Assembly (NCBI RefSeq): GCF_036946125.1
Contig: NZ_JAQIJT010000002.1
Span: forward strand, 2,478,001-2,542,000
Direction: 5' to 3'
Length of the DNA: 64,000 bases
DNA from: Sphingomonas adhaesiva
GTDB lineage: Bacteria; Pseudomonadota; Alphaproteobacteria; Sphingomonadales; Sphingomonadaceae
Shown: piece after piece, positions 45,355 to 53,781 of the stretch
How the letters are laid out: each line of letters opens with the position of its first letter
Position numbering within the stretch: the stretch's first letter is position 1
The notes under the pieces: model-generated
Database searches by the model: none
The model's input: only the letters and a program-made list of their open reading frames with translations
What the model was told of the DNA's origin: nothing
Translations under genes and position numbers: made by a program

Positions 45355-48300
45355 GCCTGGTCCATCTGGTCGAGGAAGCGGCGCACCGCCTCGGGTACGA
45401 AGGGTTTCTCCAGCACCGGGCGGCGTGCCTCGGCGATGAAGCGCGCTGCCGCGGCACCCAGCGTGTCGCCGGTGGCGAATGCCATGCGCGCGGCCAGCTC
45501 CGGGCGGGCGGTGCGGACGAAGTCGTACAGCGCCGGCCCGTCCAGGTCGGACATACGCAGGTCGCTGACGATCAGGTCGTAGTCGCCGTGTGCCAGCCGC
45601 GCGCGTGCGGCGACGCCGCCGATCGCGATCTCGCAGACATAGCCCTCCAGCGACAGGAAGTCGGCGAGCGACTCGGCGATCTCCGCCTCGTCGTCCACCA
45701 CCAGCGCGCGCCGCGATAGGGCCACCGCCGCCGCGACGGGCTCGGGCTCGACCAGCGACAGCGTCTGCTGAGGCTCGACCGGCAGCGTCAGGCGAAACGT
45801 CGCGCCGGCGTCGCCGGGCAGCAGCGTCAGCCGGCCGCCGTGCGCCTCCGCCAGCCCTTGCGAGAAGGACAGGCCGACGCCGGTGCCCTCGCCCTGCGTC
45901 TTGGTGGTGAAGAACGGCTCGAAGATGCGCCGCCGTACCTCGGCGGGGATGCCGGGGCCGTTGTCCGCGACGTCGAGCACGACCGTCATCGGCTCCGGCC
46001 CGCGCGCGGTGCGGATCGTGACGCAACGCTCGCCGTCCTGGCCGGCGAGCGCATGCTGCGCGTTGATGAGGAGGTTGATGATGATCTGGTGCAGCTGGTC
46101 GGCGTCGGCGGCGATCTGCGGCAATCGCTCGGCGAAATCGCGCCGGACCACGATCCCCTCGCTGCGCATGCCGTATTCGGTGAGGTCGAGCGCGGCGACC
46201 GCCACCTCGCCGAGATCGACCGGGCGACGCTCGGGCGCCTTCTGCCGCGCCATCGCCAGGAAGGTCTGCACGATCCGCGCGCAGCGGTCCGCCGCGCGGC
46301 GGATCTTGAAGGCGCGCTCGGCAAGCTCGGTACCCTTGCCCTGCCGCTCCATCATCACCGCCTGCGCGACGACGATCGACAGCGGATTGTTGAGTTCGTG
46401 GCTGACGCCGGCGAGCAGCGAGCCCAGCGCGGACAGCTTCTCGGCCTGAAACAATGCCTCACGGCTGCGCGCCAGCGCCTCCTCGGCACGCTTTCGCTCG
46501 GTCAGATCGATCGTGAAACCGCCGATATGCGCAGGGCCGGTCGTGCCGCCGATCGGGAAGCTGATCGACAGGACCGACTGGTACGCGCCCTGCCGCCCGG
46601 TATCGAACTCGTCGGCGGCGACATGCCCGGCAAAGGCGCGCGTCGCCAGCGCATCGACGGTCGCCGCGACCGCGGGCGGGAACAGATCCTCGGCTCGAAG
46701 CCCCTGCACTTCTTCATATTCGCGTCCCACGGCGGTCGCGAACTGCGGATTGATCCGAACGTAACGGCCCGCGGCATCCTTCAGATGCATCGCCACGGGG
46801 GCATTCTGGAGGAAGGCGGACAGCTGCGCCTCGCTTTGGTTCAGCCGCTCCTCCGACCGCGCGCGCTCCAGCACGGCCCAGGTACGATCCGCCACGTCGC
46901 GCAGCAGCCGGATTTCGCTCGGCAGCCAGTGGCGCGGTTGCGCCTGCTGGAGCGAGAAGACCGCCTCCAACCGCCCTGCGCGCACCAGCGGGATGCTGGC
47001 GGACGCGCGGATGTTCAGCGCGGCGAACAACGCGCGATGGCGCGGATCGAGCCGCGGATCGGTCGACGTATCGGCCATCACCACCGGACGGCCGGTGAGA
47101 TGATCCGCGATCAGCCGCTCACCCATGCCAGCGATCGCAAAGCGCCGCCCGACGTACCGCTCGCCGGGGACCGAGAGGAATTCGCTGATCGTGACCAGCC
47201 CCTCGCCGGTGGCGTCCGCCTCCGCACAGGCACCACGGTCGACGCCCAGGTAGCGGCCGACGCGCTCCAGCGTGGTCGCCAGGATCGCATGCGCGCCCAC
47301 TTCGTCGCGCACCGCATCGCTCCATTCGATCAGGAACGCCTGGTCGCGTTCGCGCTGGCGCAGGTCCGCCTGCGCCGCGGCGCGATCGAGCGCGATCCAC
47401 AACCGCTCCGAGATGTCGCGGATCAGCCGGATCTCGCTCTCTTCCCACACCCGCGGCTGCGCGCTCTGCACCGAGATCGATCCGCGCATCTCGCCGTCGA
47501 CGATCAGCGGTACGGTGACGAACGCGCGCACCTCGATCCCGGCGTAATACGCCTCGCGCCCGGGTAGCACGCGCGGATCGCCGACCACGTCGTCGTAGCG
47601 AACGATATGCCCCGCCAGCCACTGGTCGACGATCGACGGCGACACGTCGGCAAGCGAGAAGCGCGCGCCCACGACGCTGCGCACGCCATCGCACCAATTG
47701 CCGATGACGACGAACTCCCCCGGCTCGCCGGTGCCGACCGAATAGGTCGTCCGCGTGCCGCCCAGATAGCGCGTCAACCGCTCCAGCGTCAGCGACAGTA
47801 CCTGATCGGCGGACGCGGTGCGGCGGATCGCGTCGCTCCAGTCGAGCAGGAACGCCTGATCGCGCTCGCGCTGCTGCAACGCCTCCTGCGCACGTGCGCG
47901 CTCCAGCGCGTTCCACGTCCGCTCGGCCGCATCGCGCATCAGCGCGACCTCGCGATCGGCCCAGACGCGCGGCCCCTCGCTCTGCACCGACAGGATGGCG
48001 ACGACACGGTCGTCCCGGATCAGCGGCAGGCTGACGAAGGCGCCGATCCCGCGCGCGGCGTAGGTCGCACGATCTTCCGCGCCGACACGCGCGTCCCGCG
48101 CGACGTCGTCGTAGCGCACGATCTCGCCCGCCAGCCATTCGCGCTCGATCGCGCTGCCCACCGCGTCCAGCGAAACGCGCAGCCCGAGGAGGCTCGCGTG
48201 GCGCGGACTGGCGCACCAGTTCCACCGCGTGGTGAAAACGCGGTCGGCGGCTTCGGAAAAGGTCACGCGCCCGACGTCGAGATGCCGGCCCAGCTGCGCC

Positions 48301-49781
48301 AGCGTCTCGTTCATGATCGCGTCTTGCCCCGCGATCCCGCGGACCGCGTCGCTCCATTCGAGCAGGAACGCCTGGTCGCGCTCGCGCGCCTTCAGCGACG
48401 CCTCCGCCCGCGCGCGGTTCAGCGTCGACCAGGTGCGCTCCGCCACTTCCTCCACCAGCGCGATCTCGTCGCGCTGCCAGCGTCGTGGCGTGTCGTGCTG
48501 CACGATCAGCACGCCGTCCAGCCGCCCCGCCTTCACCAGCGGCACCGCGAACCCCGATCGCACTCCGATCGCGGCGAGAAAATCGCGCAATCCCGCGTTG
48601 ATCGCGCCGCCCAGGCGCGCGAAATCGTCGCTGACCACCGTCTCGCCGCGCGCATAGGCGGCGAACAGATCGTCGAAGCAGGGCGGGAAATGATGCAGGC
48701 CCGACACGTCCGGAAGCGCATCGGCCGCGTCGCGCCGTACGTTGAAGACGGGGCCGTTCTCGCCCTGCTCCGCCTCGCTGTAGATCACGCGCGCGACGTC
48801 GAGGTGCGCCTTCAGCATGTCGGCGACCAGATCGAGGATCGCCGCGGGCTCGGCCGCATCGCGTATCGCATCGGCCAGCGCACGCGAAAAGGCGTCGTGA
48901 CGGCTGCGCGCCTGCTGCTCCGACAGGTCGAACTGCAACCCGCACCAGCGCGTCACCGCGCCCGCGGCATCGCGAATCGGCATGGTGCGCGTCAGCATCG
49001 GCGGATAGCTGCCGTCCGCGATGCGCATCCGCACCGTCATCTCGAACGGCACGCCGTGCCGAAGCGATCGCGCCTGATGCTGCAGGACCGCGGCGCGATC
49101 GTCGGGATGCACACGCTCGAGCGGATCGGCGACGACGTCGCCATAGGTTGTCTTGCCCGCGCGATTGGTCCAGCGCGGCAGCCCGTCGGCATCGGACAGC
49201 CAGCAGATGCCGGGCATGTTCTCCGCCAGCAACCGGAACTGCTCCTCGCTCTCGCGCAGCTGGGCGATGGTGCGCGCGTGCTGCAACGCCGCCCACAACC
49301 GCGCGCCGGTCTGCGTCACCAGCGCGACCTCGTCCGCGCTCCAGGCACGCGGCAGATGATGATTGACCGCAAACAGCGCGACGAAGCGGCCGTCGTGGAT
49401 CAGCGGCACCGCGACGAACGCGCGGGTCTGCGACTGCGCGAGCCACGCGCGCTCCTCCGCCGCCAGCGTCATATCGCCGACGTCCGGGACGATCAACGTG
49501 CGTCCGCGGGCATATTCGCGCACCAGTTCCGCATCACGATACAGCGGCCGCCGCCCGGCGACCGAGGCGACGCCATCGGTCCAGTCGGGCAGGATATGGA
49601 TGATATCCTCGTGCGGGTCGATCTCGCCGTAGGCGACGCGGCTGATGCCCAGGAACCGGCCCAGCGTCTCGGCGACGACCGCCAGGATCGCCTGCCCGTC
49701 GGTCTCCACCGCGAATCGTTCGGACAGCCAGAACCGCACCGCCTCGGCGGAGTCGAATCGCTGTACGGCCATGCTCCCCAT
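45351..49781 (-). CDS. Hybrid sensor histidine kinase with five GAF and two PAS modules
   Basis: 1476 aa, no membrane segment. Order: GAF1 (~15-180), PAS1 (EEQFRLLAENMPGICWLSDA), GAF2, GAF3, GAF4 and GAF5 (to about 1020), PAS2 (LSAFLQNAPVAMHLKDAAGR), HisKA with the phospho-acceptor His1128 in AGVSHELNNPLSIVV, HATPase_c (DADQLHQIIINLLINAQHAL; NGPGIP; GEGTGVGLSFSQGL), and a C-terminal receiver with Asp1407 in LIVSDLRMSD. Linkers RERDQAFLLEWSDAVR, RERDQAFLLDWSDAIR and RERDQAFLIEWSDAVR show that GAF modules were duplicated. ATG 49781 or 49772 fits; the frame extends to 50663 across the divergent gene and is rejected. It signals to the LytTR regulator and possibly to its own receiver. The ligand is unknown. 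Confidence 0.92.
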   Translation of the reverse strand: MGSMAVQRFDSAEAVRFWLSERFAVETDGQAILAVVAETLGRFLGISRVAYGEIDPHEDIIHILPDWTDGVASVAGRRPLYRDAELVREYARGRTLIVPDVGDMTLAAEERAWLAQSQTRAFVAVPLIHDGRFVALFAVNHHLPRAWSADEVALVTQTGARLWAALQHARTIAQLRESEEQFRLLAENMPGICWLSDADGLPRWTNRAGKTTYGDVVADPLERVHPDDRAAVLQHQARSLRHGVPFEMTVRMRIADGSYPPMLTRTMPIRDAAGAVTRWCGLQFDLSEQQARSRHDAFSRALADAIRDAAEPAAILDLVADMLKAHLDVARVIYSEAEQGENGPVFNVRRDAADALPDVSGLHHFPPCFDDLFAAYARGETVVSDDFARLGGAINAGLRDFLAAIGVRSGFAVPLVKAGRLDGVLIVQHDTPRRWQRDEIALVEEVAERTWSTLNRARAEASLKARERDQAFLLEWSDAVRGIAGQDAIMNETLAQLGRHLDVGRVTFSEAADRVFTTRWNWCASPRHASLLGLRVSLDAVGSAIEREWLAGEIVRYDDVARDARVGAEDRATYAARGIGAFVSLPLIRDDRVVAILSVQSEGPRVWADREVALMRDAAERTWNALERARAQEALQQRERDQAFLLDWSDAIRRTASADQVLSLTLERLTRYLGGTRTTYSVGTGEPGEFVVIGNWCDGVRSVVGARFSLADVSPSIVDQWLAGHIVRYDDVVGDPRVLPGREAYYAGIEVRAFVTVPLIVDGEMRGSISVQSAQPRVWEESEIRLIRDISERLWIALDRAAAQADLRQRERDQAFLIEWSDAVRDEVGAHAILATTLERVGRYLGVDRGACAEADATGEGLVTISEFLSVPGERYVGRRFAIAGMGERLIADHLTGRPVVMADTSTDPRLDPRHRALFAALNIRASASIPLVRAGRLEAVFSLQQAQPRHWLPSEIRLLRDVADRTWAVLERARSEERLNQSEAQLSAFLQNAPVAMHLKDAAGRYVRINPQFATAVGREYEEVQGLRAEDLFPPAVAATVDALATRAFAGHVAADEFDTGRQGAYQSVLSISFPIGGTTGPAHIGGFTIDLTERKRAEEALARSREALFQAEKLSALGSLLAGVSHELNNPLSIVVAQAVMMERQGKGTELAERAFKIRRAADRCARIVQTFLAMARQKAPERRPVDLGEVAVAALDLTEYGMRSEGIVVRRDFAERLPQIAADADQLHQIIINLLINAQHALAGQDGERCVTIRTARGPEPMTVVLDVADNGPGIPAEVRRRIFEPFFTTKTQGEGTGVGLSFSQGLAEAHGGRLTLLPGDAGATFRLTLPVEPQQTLSLVEPEPVAAAVALSRRALVVDDEAEIAESLADFLSLEGYVCEIAIGGVAARARLAHGDYDLIVSDLRMSDLDGPALYDFVRTARPELAARMAFATGDTLGAAAARFIAEARRPVLEKPFVPEAVRRFLDQMDQA

Positions 49782-49854
49782 CGCCCGGTACGTCCGTTTT
49801 TCCTGTATGCCCCGTCGCGTGATAGCACCACCTGGGCGGATCGCGCATAGCCCC

Positions 49855-49911
49855 GTCGCGGCTCGGTCGCCCCCGGTGTCGGCTTCGTCGCAATCTCGTC
49901 GCGCCCGTCGC
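49855..49911 (+). promoter_or_regulatory. GTCGC-box array upstream of the LysR-effector gene
   Basis: GTCGC on the plus strand starts at 49855, 49866, 49887, 49898 and 49907, with a degenerate GTCGG at 49878. The steps are 11, 12, 9, 11 and 9 bp. The array lies between the divergent kinase and the LysR-type effector gene, with GTCGC on the coding strand of the latter, as in the other three arrays. Confidence 0.5.
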
Positions 49912-49935
49912 AGCGCCACGCGCGTCACGCGGTGC

Positions 49936-50580
49936 ATGCCCCATGCCCGGCCGATGAATATCGACACGCAGGACCGTAACGCATCGATCCGCATCGGCTT
50001 CTTCGCCTCGCTCTTTCGCGATCGCATGGCCGATGCGCTGATGGCGCTGGCGCGCGACTGGCCTGCCGTGGTCGTGGGCGTGGAGGAGATGGCGCTCGCC
50101 GAACTGCTCCCCGCCGCCGCGGCCGGGCGGGTGACGCTGGCGATCCATCCCGGCGTCGCCGCCCCCGGCGTACCCAGCTGCATCGTGTGGCACGACCATG
50201 CCTTGGTCCTCCTGCCTCCCGGCCACCGGCTCGCCGCCGTCGCGGAGGTGACGCCGTCGATGCTGGCGGACGAGATCCTGCTCACCTGTTCGGAGCGGTC
50301 GCGTGCCGCGCTGCACCGCTTCCTGGCGGAGCGGCTGTTCGTCGCCGCGCCGCCCCCGGTTCGCATGGTATCGCCCGCGCATGCGCAGACCCTGTTCGAC
50401 CGGGTCGCCGATGGACATGGCGTGATGTTGACCTGTGAAAGCCAGGTCGATCGCGCGGTCGGGCGGCTGGTCGCGCGCCCGATCGCGTCGCCCGACGCCG
50501 CGTTCGCGGTCAGCGCCTCGTGGTCCGCCGCCGGCATCGCCCCGGTCGCCGCCGCGCTGCTGGCGCTGTTGCGCGATTGA
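49936..50580 (+). CDS. Stand-alone LysR-type substrate-binding (effector) domain protein
   Basis: 214 aa from ATG 49936, or 208 aa from ATG 49954. The body (IRIGFFASLFRDRMADALMA, then VVVGVEEMALAELLPAAAAG, VWHDHALVLLPPGHRLAAVA, TLFDRVADGHGVMLTCESQV) matches the periplasmic-binding-like effector domain of LysR regulators, but the N-terminal winged-HTH is missing. The sequence upstream in the same frame is not HTH-like and runs over the kinase start, so this is not a simple mis-called start. It may be a ligand sensor or competitor without DNA-binding activity, or a truncated regulator. It is divergent from the kinase. No clear RBS. Confidence 0.72.
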   Translation: MPHARPMNIDTQDRNASIRIGFFASLFRDRMADALMALARDWPAVVVGVEEMALAELLPAAAAGRVTLAIHPGVAAPGVPSCIVWHDHALVLLPPGHRLAAVAEVTPSMLADEILLTCSERSRAALHRFLAERLFVAAPPPVRMVSPAHAQTLFDRVADGHGVMLTCESQVDRAVGRLVARPIASPDAAFAVSASWSAAGIAPVAAALLALLRD

Positions 50581-50582
50581 TC

Positions 50583-50619
50583 GTCGGCACGCTCGTCGCT
50601 CCTTCGTCGCGACGGTCGC
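50583..50619 (+). promoter_or_regulatory. GTCGC-box array upstream of a 39-aa peptide gene
   Basis: GTCGC starts at 50595, 50606 and 50615, with a degenerate GTCGG at 50583: steps of 12, 11 and 9 bp. It lies 88-124 bp before ATG 50707 on the coding strand. A GTGCATGCC element at 50647-50655 also occurs downstream of the LysR-effector array at 49932-49940. Confidence 0.45.
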
Positions 50620-50706
50620 AACGCACCTGATCGGCGCACGAACGGCGTGCATGCCGCCACCAACAGGTCGTCACCGGGACGATCGCTTCGTCACCGAAAG
50701 ATCATC

Positions 50707-50826
50707 ATGCGCAAGCCCCGCTTCTTCTCGCTCTTCCTCTCCAGCTTCACGCTGACCGTCTGCCTGCTCTTCCCGCATCCGGGCACGGCGCTGTCCAGGG
50801 TCGCCGCGATAGGGGATGAGCGCTGA
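50707..50826 (+). CDS. Small hydrophobic peptide (39 aa)
   Basis: An open frame of 39 codons: a basic start (MRKPRF), a hydrophobic core FSLFLSSFTLTVCLLF, then PHPGTALSRVAAIGDER. The layout is that of a signal-peptide-like or single-pass membrane micropeptide. The RBS is weak (GAAAGA). Support comes from its own upstream box array, a strong hairpin terminator directly downstream, and another small membrane peptide beside it. No family is known to me. Confidence 0.5.
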   Translation: MRKPRFFSLFLSSFTLTVCLLFPHPGTALSRVAAIGDER

Positions 50827-50859
50827 GCCGCCCCGGCGGCGCCTCCCTCGCGCACGCCG

Positions 50860-50896
50860 AAAGGCGGCCGCCCCGACAAGGGGCCGGCCGCCTTTT
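50860..50896. terminator. Rho-independent, probably bidirectional terminator
   Basis: AAAGGCGGCCGCCCC (50860-50874) pairs with GGGGCCGGCCGCCTTTT (50880-50896) across GACAA, with a single-base bulge. A T-run follows on the plus strand and a shorter one on the minus strand. It separates the 39-aa (+) and 27-aa (-) peptide genes and can serve both. Confidence 0.85.
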
Positions 50897-50915
50897 CGAT
50901 GATAGACGCGTCCGG

Positions 50916-50999
50916 TCAGGCGATCGTCAGGCGATAGCCCCAGAGCATGATGGCCAGCGGGAGCGAGGCCCACGCGATGGCGGTGACATATTTCAGCAT
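50916..50999 (-). CDS. Single-pass membrane micropeptide (27 aa)
   Basis: MLKYVTAIAWASLPLAIMLW, then GYRLTIA: one transmembrane helix with a short polar end, 27 residues. ATG 50999 is preceded at 6 nt by AAGGGG, a good ribosome-binding site, and the terminator at 50860-50896 follows. These features make a real gene likely despite the length. The function is unknown; such peptides often modulate membrane complexes. It lies 66 nt downstream of the outer-membrane barrel gene on the same strand. Confidence 0.65.
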   Translation of the reverse strand: MLKYVTAIAWASLPLAIMLWGYRLTIA

Positions 51000-51064
51000 G
51001 ATCGCCCCTTTTCCCGGCGGACAACCGGCGGGCCTCGTGACACCCGCCGGTCGCGCCGCGCCGC

Positions 51065-51673
51065 TCAGAAGCGCATTCCCAGGCCGGCCAGGGCCTGATG
51101 CCGGTGCACGCCCTCGCCATAGGTGGTGTAGCGATACTCGGCCTTCGCATAGATGCGCTCGCCCAGCATCTGCTCGACGCCCGCGCCGACGCGGAAGCCG
51201 TTCTCGTCGCTTGCCTGATCGATGCGGGTGGTGCCCGTCACCGCACGTGCGGAGTAGCGCGAGTTGGCCCAGCCGGCCTTGGCATAGAGCAGCGTCGCGC
51301 TACCCGCCTTGTACCCGAGCCGGAGCGAGGCATCGAGGTCGCGCCCCTGATCGACGTTGAAGCGGGTAGCGCCCTGCGACACGTCGCGCCCGCCGCCCAG
51401 CGTTCCGCCGATGCCGGCCTCCGCGCCCAGCGTCCAGTGGCTGCCCAGCGCCACGTCGTAACCGACCGCCGCGCCCAGACGCGCCTGGCTGACCGAGCGC
51501 GGCGCGCCGGCGGGCTGGTCGGACAGGCGCGTGCTGTCATAGCCCACCGTCACTTCGGCACGCGGGCCGGTGAAGGTCGCGCGATCCTGCGCCGAGGAAG
51601 GGGTCGCGAAGGCGAACAAGGCGGTCGCCGCCGCGGTCGCGGCGAGCATGGTGATCGTACGGTGCATGGTCAT
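51065..51673 (-). CDS. Outer-membrane beta-barrel protein (opacity/OmpW-like porin type)
   Basis: 202 aa from ATG 51673; ATG 51667 is equally possible with better RBS spacing (AAGGGAAG). The signal peptide is HRTITMLAATAAATALFAFA, ending in PSSAQ. The mature part is an alternating-hydrophobic eight-strand barrel: RAEVTVGYDSTRLSD, LGAAVGYDVALGSHWTLGAE, LDASLRLGYKAGSATLLYAK, FRVGAGVEQMLGERIYAKAE, with a C-terminal HQALAGLGMRF ending in Phe for BAM recognition. Role: surface protein or adhesin-type porin. It has a GTCGC-box array 73 bp upstream. Confidence 0.88.
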   Translation of the reverse strand: MTMHRTITMLAATAAATALFAFATPSSAQDRATFTGPRAEVTVGYDSTRLSDQPAGAPRSVSQARLGAAVGYDVALGSHWTLGAEAGIGGTLGGGRDVSQGATRFNVDQGRDLDASLRLGYKAGSATLLYAKAGWANSRYSARAVTGTTRIDQASDENGFRVGAGVEQMLGERIYAKAEYRYTTYGEGVHRHQALAGLGMRF

Positions 51674-51745
51674 TCTTCCCTTTGACGTCGAACAGCTCTG
51701 ATTGGCTGACCGGCGTCTGTTAGGGGCGGGACGCGGCACCGTAAC

Positions 51746-51777
51746 GCGACCTGCGACGCGGGCGACGAAACTGCGCC
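51746..51777 (-). promoter_or_regulatory. GTCGC-box array upstream of the outer-membrane barrel gene
   Basis: On the barrel gene's coding strand, GTCGC (plus strand GCGAC) starts at 51746, 51753 and 51762, and a degenerate GCGCC at 51773: steps of 7, 9 and 11 bp. It lies 73-104 bp upstream of ATG 51673. The array is weaker than the other three but has the same polarity. Confidence 0.4.
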
Positions 51778-51904
51778 CAAACGGGTCCCGCGGCCGACCG
51801 GGACGACGAACAGCAGGTCGCCGGCATCGTCGACGCACATGCACCGGCCGACAGGGTGGCGCGCCCGGGCTGGGATCGCCTGCCGCGCGTCGCGCGCACC
51901 TCCG

Positions 51905-53479
51905 CTATCGGATGTCCAGCATGATGAGCGATTTGGCCGGCAGCGTGACGGTCAGCGTGCCGTTGGACAGCGCCGCTTCGGTGAAGGCGCGGGGCACGAC
52001 CGTATCGGGCGCGTCGAACGTGTTGTGCGCGTCCATCGCCGCGGCCGTGAGGATACGGCCCGTGACCGCGCCGCCCGTCACCCCGTCGAGGCGGACCGTG
52101 ACCGTCTGCGGCTGGTTGGGGTCGACGTTGGTCAGCCCGACGTGCACGACGCCATCGGTGCCGCGGACCGCGCTCGCGCTCACCGCTTTCAGCGTCCACT
52201 CTTTCTTGTTGTACCAGCGCGAGCGGACATCGACCGGCAGCACCACGCCGTCGGCAAAATCCTTGTAGAGATCGAAGGCGTAATAGGTCGGCGTCCTCAC
52301 CATGCGCGCGCCGTCCGTCAGCATCAGCGCCTGGAGCACGTTGACCATCTGCGCGATGTTGGCGCCCCGCAGGCGGTCGGTGTGCCTCGCGAAGATGTCG
52401 AAGTTCAGGCTGGCCACCAGGGCGTCGCGCAACGAATTCTGCTGATAGAGGAAACCGGGGTGGCTGCCCGGCTCCTGATCGTACCAGGTGCCCCATTCGT
52501 CGACGAAAAGGGCGACCCGCTTGTCGCGATCATACTCATCCATCTCGCGCGCGTGGCGCGTGATATATTCGTCCATCCTGACCGTCTTGGCGAGCGTGCG
52601 CGCCCACTGGTCCTCGTCGAAGCCCGTGGCGCGGCCCTTGCGGTTCCACTCATAGGGGATCGTGTAGTAATGGACGCCGATGCCGTCGATCTGCGCGCCG
52701 GCGTCGCGCATCATCACCTTGGTCCAGTTATAGTCGTCGACGTTGGCGCCGCTGGCGATCTTCATCACGCGCTGCCCCTCGGGCATCTTGACGAAGGTGG
52801 CGTAGCGACGGGTCAGATCGGCGGCATATTCGGGACGCATATTGCCGCCACATCCCCACAATTCGTTCCCGATGCCGAACATGGGGAGCTTCCACGGTTC
52901 GCGACGCCCGTTGGCGGCGCGCTCCCTGGCGAGGCTGGAGCCACTGGGCGAGGTCATGTATTCGACCCACTCCGCCATTTCGAACGGCGGCGCGGAGCCG
53001 ACGTTGCCCGAGACATAGGCCTCGGCACCGACCAGTTCCGAATAGTCCATGAATTCGTGCGTGCCGACCGCATTGTCCTCGGTCACGCCGCCCCAATGGG
53101 TATTGATCTTGATCTTGCGCTGCCCGCGCGGGCCGATCCCCTCGCGCCAATGATATTCGTCGGCGAAGCAGCCGCCCGGCCAGCGGATCACGGGAACGCG
53201 GATCGCCTTCAGCGCGTCGAGCACGTCGCGGCGGTAGCCGCGGATGTTGGGGATGCGGCTGTTGGTGCCGACCCAGATGCCGCCGTAGATCCCCGTGCCG
53301 AGATGCTCGGCGAACTGCCCGAAGATGCGCTTATCGAACCTGGGCGCGGGCCGATCCGCGTGGACGATGACGCTCGCTGCGCCATCGGTATTGGCGGGGG
53401 GGGCCGGGTCCGGCGCCTGCCGGGCGAGCGCGGGGGTGGCGACGATCAGCGCGATGGCGCTCAGGGCAAGTCGCATCAT
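51905..53479 (-). CDS. GH51 alpha-L-arabinofuranosidase, exported
   Basis: 524 aa. A signal peptide (RLALSAIALIVATPALARQ) sends it to the periplasm or outside. The GH51 (beta/alpha)8 barrel shows RWPGGCFADEYHWREGIGPR near the start, the acid/base Glu in PMFGIGNELWGCGG, HYYTIPYEWNRKG, and the nucleophile Glu in VALFVDEWGTWYDQEPG. The C-terminal part is a beta-sandwich. It releases L-arabinose from arabinan or arabinoxylan side chains. GGAG precedes ATG 53479. It is divergent from the FadR-type regulator with a perfect GTCnGAC palindrome between them, and starts the arabinan-use locus. Confidence 0.93.
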   Translation of the reverse strand: MMRLALSAIALIVATPALARQAPDPAPPANTDGAASVIVHADRPAPRFDKRIFGQFAEHLGTGIYGGIWVGTNSRIPNIRGYRRDVLDALKAIRVPVIRWPGGCFADEYHWREGIGPRGQRKIKINTHWGGVTEDNAVGTHEFMDYSELVGAEAYVSGNVGSAPPFEMAEWVEYMTSPSGSSLARERAANGRREPWKLPMFGIGNELWGCGGNMRPEYAADLTRRYATFVKMPEGQRVMKIASGANVDDYNWTKVMMRDAGAQIDGIGVHYYTIPYEWNRKGRATGFDEDQWARTLAKTVRMDEYITRHAREMDEYDRDKRVALFVDEWGTWYDQEPGSHPGFLYQQNSLRDALVASLNFDIFARHTDRLRGANIAQMVNVLQALMLTDGARMVRTPTYYAFDLYKDFADGVVLPVDVRSRWYNKKEWTLKAVSASAVRGTDGVVHVGLTNVDPNQPQTVTVRLDGVTGGAVTGRILTAAAMDAHNTFDAPDTVVPRAFTEAALSNGTLTVTLPAKSLIMLDIR

Positions 53480-53690
53480 TCGGTCTCCTCGGCGCGGCAA
53501 CGCGACGCCTCGTGATTGTCGGGATGATCGGGGGTGGAGCGGCAGAAGGCGCGGCCGGCGCGCGGGCCGGGCGGTCACGATCCGGTCGCGCGGCGGGGAG
53601 ACGCCGCGTCGCGGGGCGTCGGCGGCCTGCCGAGCGAGATCGTCGCGCGCTGCATTTCGTTGCTCCTCCCGTGCGACCTTGGCGGTCGTC

Positions 53691-53701
53691 TTGTCGGACA
53701 A
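53691..53701. promoter_or_regulatory. GTCnGAC operator between GH51 and the FadR-type regulator
   Basis: TTGTCGGACAA at 53691-53701 is an 11-bp inverted repeat with 5-bp arms, followed by TAAAAC. It shares the core GTCnGACA and the following A/T-rich run with sites at 57570, 57583, 62326 and 63895. FadR-subfamily GntR regulators bind compact palindromes of this kind. It likely mediates autoregulation and control of the GH51 gene. Confidence 0.7.
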
Positions 53702-53781
53702 TAAAACATCGCTGGATTGTTGCAACCCCCTGATGCAGAATGCGCGCCGCCCCGAACCAGTCGTGGCGGCAGGAGGGTTGC

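Noticed and set aside
49782..50663. N-terminal extension of the histidine kinase up to 50663
   Set aside because: The extra ~294 residues are Arg/Ser/Ala-rich, match no domain, and lie opposite the LysR-type effector gene; GAF1 starts directly after the ATG codons at 49781/49772.
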